A DNA stretch of 34,798 nt from Clostridiales bacterium. Its GTDB lineage: Bacteria > Bacillota > Clostridia > Christensenellales > UBA3700. How positions within the stretch are numbered: the first letter of the stretch is position 1; the number at the start of each line of letters is the position of its first letter. Shown one piece after another: positions 30,253 through 34,798 of this stretch. The translations under genes were made by a program, and so were the position numbers. Below the pieces are notes generated by a model. It did no database searches and was not told the DNA's origin. It saw only the letters and a program-made list of their open reading frames with translations. The stretch is from assembly GCA_015055975.1 (NCBI GenBank), contig SVHF01000020.1:1-34798 (forward strand), read 5' to 3'.

Positions 30253-31608
30253 ATGGAAGAAAAAACAATAACTAGAAAAATGTGGTTTATTTTAGTTCTT
30301 TTCGGACTAATTGGTCAAATTGCTTGGGCTGTGGAAAATATGTATTTCAACCTATTTGTCTACAACACTATCGCAAAGAGCACATCAACAGTTACTTTGA
30401 TGGTTCAGCTAAGCGGTATTACCGCAACTATTGTCACTCTATTTGCTGGAATCTTTTCAGATAAGATTGGTAATAGACGACACTTCATTTCTATTGGCTA
30501 TATCATCTGGGGCCTTATTATTGCTTCCTTTGCTTTTATATCTACAAAAAACACAATGGCTACTTTCAATATTGAAGATACAGCAAAAGCCGTATCTATA
30601 ACTTGCACTATTGTTATTATTATGGACTGTGTAATGACACTATTTGGATCAACCGCAAACGATGCTTCTTTCAACGCATGGGTTACAGACAACACAGACA
30701 CATCTAATCGTGGCAAAGTTGAAGGCATATTATCTATAATGCCATTATTTGCTCTTTTAATTGTAGCCGGCGGTTTTGGAATACTTGTTGATGCCATTGG
30801 CTATTCTGGTATGTTTATTGCGCTAGGTGTCTTAGTTGCATTATCTGGTGTTGCGGGATTATTCACAATTAAAGATTCTCCTACTCTTACAAAGTCTAAC
30901 AACGTTTTCTATAAAGATTTAATATATGGATTTAAGCCATCTGTTATAAAAGAAAATATTAACTTCTATATAACTTTAATTGCTATGGTCATCTATAGCA
31001 CTGCATGCCAAATCTTTATGCCATATCTAATTATTTATCTTCAAGAATACCTACACTTCAGCGTTATAGAATATAGCATCGTGCTTGGCTCTGTAATATT
31101 ACTTGGTGCAGCTGCAGTTGTATTTATTACTCGCGCATCAGATAAGTTCAGAAAAGACAAAATGGCATATATATTTACTGGCGTGTTTGCTATTGGGCTA
31201 ATCGCCATTTACTTTGTTAAATTTGAAAGTAAAACAGCAAACTTAATATGCCTTGGTGTATTTGGTCTTATTATGATTATTGGATACATATCGCTATTAT
31301 CTCTACTTGGAGCATTAGTTAGAGATTATACTCCAGAGAAAAACGCAGGCAAATTACAAGGCATAAGAATGATATTCTATGTATTAATTCCAATGTTTGT
31401 TGGACCTGCTATTGGACAAGCTTTAAACGAATCTCAAGGCATAACATATGTTGATCCAGATACTGGAGCTTTAGCAAATGTTCCAGCACCTGCCATATTC
31501 TTGGTAGCTGGTATCATTGCGCTATTGGTATTTATTCCATTGATATTCTTAACTAAGAGAATTGATAAAGAATCTAAGCAAATAATTGAAGAACCTCAAA
31601 AGCAGTAA
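30253..31608 (+). CDS. MFS transporter, 12 helices
   Basis: A 451-residue major facilitator with about twelve membrane segments. The loop between helices 2 and 3 reads FAGIFSDKIGNRRHFISIGY, the classic MFS motif A (GxxSDKxGxRR), and the second half has a related RASDKFRKDK. FNAWVTDNTDTSNRGKVEGIL and VRDYTPEKNAGKLQGIRMIFYVLIPMFVGPAIG are typical of sugar-type MFS proteins of Bacillota. The substrate and coupling ion are not readable. It is the only plus-strand gene in this half of the window, and its last 35 bp overlap the end of the convergent hydrolase gene. Confidence 0.88.
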   Translation: MEEKTITRKMWFILVLFGLIGQIAWAVENMYFNLFVYNTIAKSTSTVTLMVQLSGITATIVTLFAGIFSDKIGNRRHFISIGYIIWGLIIASFAFISTKNTMATFNIEDTAKAVSITCTIVIIMDCVMTLFGSTANDASFNAWVTDNTDTSNRGKVEGILSIMPLFALLIVAGGFGILVDAIGYSGMFIALGVLVALSGVAGLFTIKDSPTLTKSNNVFYKDLIYGFKPSVIKENINFYITLIAMVIYSTACQIFMPYLIIYLQEYLHFSVIEYSIVLGSVILLGAAAVVFITRASDKFRKDKMAYIFTGVFAIGLIAIYFVKFESKTANLICLGVFGLIMIIGYISLLSLLGALVRDYTPEKNAGKLQGIRMIFYVLIPMFVGPAIGQALNESQGITYVDPDTGALANVPAPAIFLVAGIIALLVFIPLIFLTKRIDKESKQIIEEPQKQ

Positions 31609-32317
31609 TAGCCCATTGCTCGCTATTTGATATATTTGCTACTCCATCGCCCCTCTGTGCTCCATATGCGCCAAATTGGGCGTGATTTCCGCCTTCTATA
31701 ATAAACTCTCGAGTTTGCTTTGGACACTTTGATTTTGCTGCCTCAAATTGATTCCTCTTTAGAATCTTATCGCATGTTCCATAAATTTGAAGACATTTAA
31801 TATCTAGTGATGATATGTCTTTTTCCGGGAATGAGGCTAAAAATACAATTCCTTTATATTCTGTTGGATTTTTTGAAAGATATATTGAAGCAACGGTGCC
31901 TCCCAAAGAATGTCCTCCAATTATCCAATTATTTACATCTTTATAATTATCTTGAATTCCTTTTGGAGCGTTTTTATCTAAAATAGCTAGATTGAATTTT
32001 ACTTCAAGAAGTATGCATAATACACCACCTTTTGCAATCTCATGCATTAATGGAGCATAAGCTTTTGCTTCAACCTTCCCTCCTGGAATAAAAACAAATG
32101 CTGAATCATATGAAGTTTTTGGTTCGAATGAATAGAACTTCGCATCCTTATGATATTCAACATTTACAAACTCATCAGAACTCATAAAAGCTGGAACAAT
32201 ACTTTCATCTGCATGATAATACATTCCAACATAAGCAAAAAAAGCAATAGTAGACACTGCTAATATTGCAACAATTGTTAATATAACTATTAATGTAATT
32301 CTTCTAGACTTTTGCAT
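31574..32317 (-). CDS. Membrane-anchored alpha/beta hydrolase (Abhydrolase_5 type)
   Basis: A 247-residue protein with an N-terminal hydrophobic anchor (residues 7-30) and an alpha/beta hydrolase domain facing outward. The early strand is FVFIPGGKVEAKAYAPL, the nucleophile elbow IIGGHSLGGTVAS, the acid lies in QIYGTCDKIL, and the His in IEGGNHAQFGAYGAQRGDG, a C-terminal block characteristic of this subgroup. The substrate is unknown. No Shine-Dalgarno is found at normal spacing before the ATG at 32317; the only GGAGG lies 15 bases upstream inside the hairpin at 32330-32350. The 3' end overlaps the MFS gene. Confidence 0.87.
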   Translation of the reverse strand: MQKSRRITLIVILTIVAILAVSTIAFFAYVGMYYHADESIVPAFMSSDEFVNVEYHKDAKFYSFEPKTSYDSAFVFIPGGKVEAKAYAPLMHEIAKGGVLCILLEVKFNLAILDKNAPKGIQDNYKDVNNWIIGGHSLGGTVASIYLSKNPTEYKGIVFLASFPEKDISSLDIKCLQIYGTCDKILKRNQFEAAKSKCPKQTREFIIEGGNHAQFGAYGAQRGDGVANISNSEQWAITAFEVLQLFA

Positions 32318-32329
32318 ATTATAAATTTT

Positions 32330-32350
32330 GAGCCTCCATTGAGGAGGCTC
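32330..32350 (-). terminator. Hairpin after the phosphofructokinase pair
   Basis: A perfect 8-bp G+C-rich stem (GAGCCTCC with GGAGGCTC, 5-nt loop) lies 12 bp past the PPi-PFK stop. On the minus strand it is followed by AAAATTTATAA and not by a run of T, so termination may be partial and the hydrolase downstream could be read through. Confidence 0.65.
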
Positions 32351-32362
32351 ATTATTTACTTA

Positions 32363-33625
32363 TTAAGCTTTTTTACCAGCTTGAACTTTCTTAAGATGTG
32401 CGAATCTTGGAAGACCGTCTTCAAGTGGAGCTTTGCAATCACCTTGAATTAGAGGTAATGCATAATCAACATAAGCTTGAGAAAGCATTGTTCCGTTGTT
32501 GATAATCCATTCTTGAGGAATCTTTTGTTCTGTGTTAGCAGCTAACTTTAGAGGAACTGCGCTCATCTTGCCCTTATATTTGCCAGATGACATATCTCTC
32601 TTAATAACTACCATCTTATCTGTTCTACCAGCAACTGCATATTTAACAGCTTGTGCACCAGACTTGAATGCTTCTTCAACGTCAACTTTTGATGCTAAGT
32701 GAGCACCACATCTTTGCATTAGAGAGAATTCGATACCTCTTGTCTTGCATCCGAATTCTTTTGCGCAAAGTGTTGCTAACATTTGTCCAACACCGCCTAA
32801 TTGAACGTGACCAAAGCTATCTTTAGCTACGTTTTCGTTCATCTTTTCAGCGATAAGAACACCATCTTCTCCTGCGATACCTTCTGATACGCAGATCATA
32901 ACCTTACCATTGTTTGCTTCATATTTAGCCTTAACATCAGCAAGGAACTTCTCTTTTGTGAAAGGAACTTCTGGAAGGTAGATTAGATCTGGTCCTAAGC
33001 CCTTTGTGCAAGCTAGAGCTGAAGCTGCTGTTAACCAACCAGCATGTCTTCCCATAGCTTCGATAACTGTGATCATTGGCTTATCATAAACTGTAGCATC
33101 TAATTTTAATTCCATTGTTGTTGTAGCAACATATTTAGCTGCTGAAGCATATCCTGGGCAGTGATCTGTACCAAATAAGTCGTTATCGATGGTCTTTGGA
33201 ACACCCATAACTCTCATTTCCCAACCAGACTTCTTCATGAACTTAGAAATCTTGTTACATGTATCCATAGAGTCATTACCACCATTGTAGAAGAAGTAAC
33301 GAACATTGTACTTCTTGAATACTTCAAGCATTCTCTTATAATCTGTATCATCTTTCTTTGGATCTGCTAATTTATATCTAACTGAACCTAAAGCTGAAGA
33401 TGGAGTATTCTTTAAAAGTAATAATTCCTTTTCATCTTCTTGGCCAATATCATAGAAATCTTCATCTAAAAGACCTCTGATACCATGAGCTAGACCATAA
33501 ACTTTTGTAATACAGTCGCTATGCTTTAAAGCTTCTGTAAATACACCTGCTGCACTTGCGTTAATAACTGAAGATGGACCACCTGATTGTCCAAACATCA
33601 ATGCACCAACTAACTTTTCTTTCAT
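32363..33625 (-). CDS. Pyrophosphate-dependent phosphofructokinase
   Basis: A 420-residue group-A phosphofructokinase family member. The two positions that decide the phosphoryl donor read as PPi-type: GGNDS (115-119), where ATP enzymes have GGDGS, and PKTIDND (143-149), where ATP enzymes have PGTIDND. MGRHAGWLTAASAL and the longer chain also fit PPi-PFK. The enzyme interconverts fructose 6-phosphate and fructose 1,6-bisphosphate reversibly with pyrophosphate. CGGAGG precedes the ATG. It lies 30 bp after an ATP-type pfkA on the same transcript. Confidence 0.92.
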   Translation of the reverse strand: MKEKLVGALMFGQSGGPSSVINASAAGVFTEALKHSDCITKVYGLAHGIRGLLDEDFYDIGQEDEKELLLLKNTPSSALGSVRYKLADPKKDDTDYKRMLEVFKKYNVRYFFYNGGNDSMDTCNKISKFMKKSGWEMRVMGVPKTIDNDLFGTDHCPGYASAAKYVATTTMELKLDATVYDKPMITVIEAMGRHAGWLTAASALACTKGLGPDLIYLPEVPFTKEKFLADVKAKYEANNGKVMICVSEGIAGEDGVLIAEKMNENVAKDSFGHVQLGGVGQMLATLCAKEFGCKTRGIEFSLMQRCGAHLASKVDVEEAFKSGAQAVKYAVAGRTDKMVVIKRDMSSGKYKGKMSAVPLKLAANTEQKIPQEWIINNGTMLSQAYVDYALPLIQGDCKAPLEDGLPRFAHLKKVQAGKKA

Positions 33626-33655
33626 TGAGTAATTCCTCCGTTTGTTTTTTCTAAA

Positions 33656-34621
33656 TTATTTTCCTAGAGTTAAAGCGTATTTGTATAACTCTTCGTTGAA
33701 CTTTCTTGGCATTGCTAATGCTTCAGAAATATCATCATCTACTATTTGATTGTTTCTAATACCAACAACTCTTCCGCCTTTGCCTTCGATTAGAAGGTTA
33801 ACAGCTCTTATACCAAATTCTGCAGCAAGCAATCTATCTTGCATTGAAGGTGTACCACCTCTTTGGATATATCCTAGTGTTGTTGTCTTTATAGAACCTG
33901 TAACTCCGCCATCTTTTAGCTTTTGCTTCAAAGCTTCTGCTTTGCAAACACCTTCAGCTAAAACGATAATATCTGAAGTCTTACCGATTCTTTGATTTGT
34001 CTTTATCTTTCTTACTAATTCTTTTTCGTCAAATGGAAGTTCTGGAACAAGTATTGATTCTGCACCACCGCCGATACCTGCATATAAAGCAATATCTCCG
34101 CACTTTCTACCCATAACCTCGATAATACAAACTCTATCATGAGATGTCATAGTATCTCTTAAGTTATTAATAGCGCTTAGAACTGTATTTACTGTTGTAT
34201 CAAATCCTAGTGTGAAATCTGTATAAGATAAATCGTTATCGATTGTTCCTGGAATACCAATTGTTTTAACGCCAAAATCTACAAACAAATCTTTAGCTCC
34301 TCTAAAGCTACCATCACCGCCGATTACTACTAATCCTTCGATTCCGTAAGCTTCTAAGTTTTCAGCTGCAATTTGTCTATAATCTTTTTGAATGAATTCT
34401 TCGCATCTTGAAGTCTTTAAAATTGTTCCGCCTCTTTGAATGATATCTGAAACAGAACGTCTATTCATTTGGAAAATTTTATTATTAATTAAGCCAGTAT
34501 AGCCTCTTTCTACTCCGTAAATCTCAAGCCCTTGCTCAATTGCATATCTTGTTACGGCTCTTATTGCGGCATTCATACCTGGGGCATCGCCACCACTTGT
34601 TAACACAGCTATTTTTCTCAT
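33656..34621 (-). CDS. pfkA: ATP-dependent 6-phosphofructokinase
   Basis: A 321-residue PfkA of the bacterial allosteric type. TSGGDAPGMNAAIRAVTR (8-25) binds ATP phosphates, GGDGSFRGA (101-109) holds the catalytic Asp region, PGTIDNDL (124-131) has Gly at the donor-specifying position, and MGRKCGDIALYAGIGGGAESILVPE matches the sugar-phosphate site. It catalyses the committed step of glycolysis. AAAGGAG precedes the ATG, and a promoter with an operator-like palindrome lies upstream. It is the first gene of a two-gene operon with the PPi-dependent enzyme. Confidence 0.96.
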   Translation of the reverse strand: MRKIAVLTSGGDAPGMNAAIRAVTRYAIEQGLEIYGVERGYTGLINNKIFQMNRRSVSDIIQRGGTILKTSRCEEFIQKDYRQIAAENLEAYGIEGLVVIGGDGSFRGAKDLFVDFGVKTIGIPGTIDNDLSYTDFTLGFDTTVNTVLSAINNLRDTMTSHDRVCIIEVMGRKCGDIALYAGIGGGAESILVPELPFDEKELVRKIKTNQRIGKTSDIIVLAEGVCKAEALKQKLKDGGVTGSIKTTTLGYIQRGGTPSMQDRLLAAEFGIRAVNLLIEGKGGRVVGIRNNQIVDDDISEALAMPRKFNEELYKYALTLGK

Positions 34622-34654
34622 AGATTAATAACTCCTTTCCCCTTAACCTCGACT

Positions 34655-34680
34655 ATTATACCAAAGTATATACATACTTT
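34655..34680 (-). promoter_or_regulatory. pfkA promoter with palindromic operator candidate
   Basis: On the minus strand TGGTATAAT is an extended -10 (hexamer 34660-34655), 33 bp before the ATG. Immediately upstream, filling the spacer, is AAAGTAT-GTAT-ATACTTT (34680-34663), a perfect 7-bp inverted repeat. No good -35 is seen. A repressor bound there would block the promoter. Confidence 0.6.
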
Positions 34681-34798
34681 CATAATAAAATACGCAAAAA
34701 AGCGCAATTTTTTACTCAAAAACCGCATGCGGACGAAATTTTGAACCGATTTTAAATCTTATTATATTTTAGCATAAAGTCTCTAGGGCTTGCATATT
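34681..34798 (-). other. AT-rich leader region upstream of pfkA
   Basis: No gene is visible. On the minus strand there is a second possible extended -10, TGCTAAAAT (hexamer 34771-34766), without a clear -35. The 10-bp palindrome CCGCATGCGG (34723-34732) is followed by TTTTT and may be a weak terminator for an upstream gene. Confidence 0.35.

Noticed and set aside
34723..34732. CCGCATGCGG palindrome as a strong terminator
   Set aside because: The stem can be only 3 bp with a 4-base loop, too weak to claim; it is kept only as a note in the pfkA upstream region.

Overview
The window is an A+T-rich bacterial chromosome segment, very probably from a strictly anaerobic, gut-type Bacillota (Clostridia-like). 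The reasons are indolepyruvate:ferredoxin oxidoreductase, a flavodiiron protein, a ferredoxin-nitroreductase, a minimal SmsC-SmsB Fe-S system, B12-dependent MetH with a separate activation protein, tandem ATP- and PPi-type phosphofructokinases, an FMN riboswitch and strong AGGAGG-type ribosome binding sites. I cannot name a genus. Almost every gene is on the minus strand; only two chromate-transporter halves and one MFS transporter run on the plus strand.

Layout, read along the minus strand from high to low coordinates: (1) 34.6-32.3 kb, a glycolytic pair pfkA and PPi-PFK ending at a hairpin, then a membrane-anchored alpha/beta hydrolase that overlaps tail-to-tail with the plus-strand MFS gene. 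(2) 30.2-28.0 kb, FMN riboswitch, riboflavin ECF S component and rlmD/rumA. (3) 28.0-26.2 kb, an accessory patch at the 3' end of rumA: a YoaP-like acetyltransferase, a scar of the rumA 3' end, and a Vat-type streptogramin/xenobiotic acetyltransferase. Each gene is followed by a related ~57-bp repeat. (4) 26.2-24.6 kb, a lipoprotein-like HAD phosphatase, a TfoX-N protein and a broken GNAT gene. (5) 24.6-22.1 kb, smsC, smsB and an alpha/beta hydrolase. (6) 22.05-16.1 kb, a tightly coupled run of small proteins: an unknown protein, a C_GCAxxG_C_C protein, a GNAT, a CrtO-like membrane protein, a hexapeptide acetyltransferase, a flavodiiron protein, another GNAT, hpt, a membrane protein and an Apt-like PRTase. 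(7) 16.0-12.4 kb, nitroreductase, LMW-PTP, cysK, rlmA and a double-4Fe-4S protein, converging with the plus-strand chrA pair. (8) 11.1-7.3 kb, metF, MetH activation protein and metH with a clear terminator. (9) 7.2-0.08 kb, an eight-gene operon: Lrp regulator, aminotransferase, iorA, iorB, cyclophilin, arylacetate-CoA ligase, ACT protein and amidohydrolase.

The genes describe an anaerobe that oxidises (aromatic) amino acids through 2-oxoacids to aryl-CoA with ferredoxin reduction, makes methionine with B12, scavenges purines and riboflavin, and detoxifies O2/NO. The least ordinary parts are the cassette-like acetyltransferase patch at rumA, a 10-bp element placed identically upstream of two promoters, a nearly leaderless chrA transcript, an FMN aptamer whose closing helix overlaps the Shine-Dalgarno, and a palindrome in the pfkA promoter. 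No tRNA, rRNA, CRISPR array, transposase or integrase gene was seen, and no gene-free stretch exceeds 300 bases.
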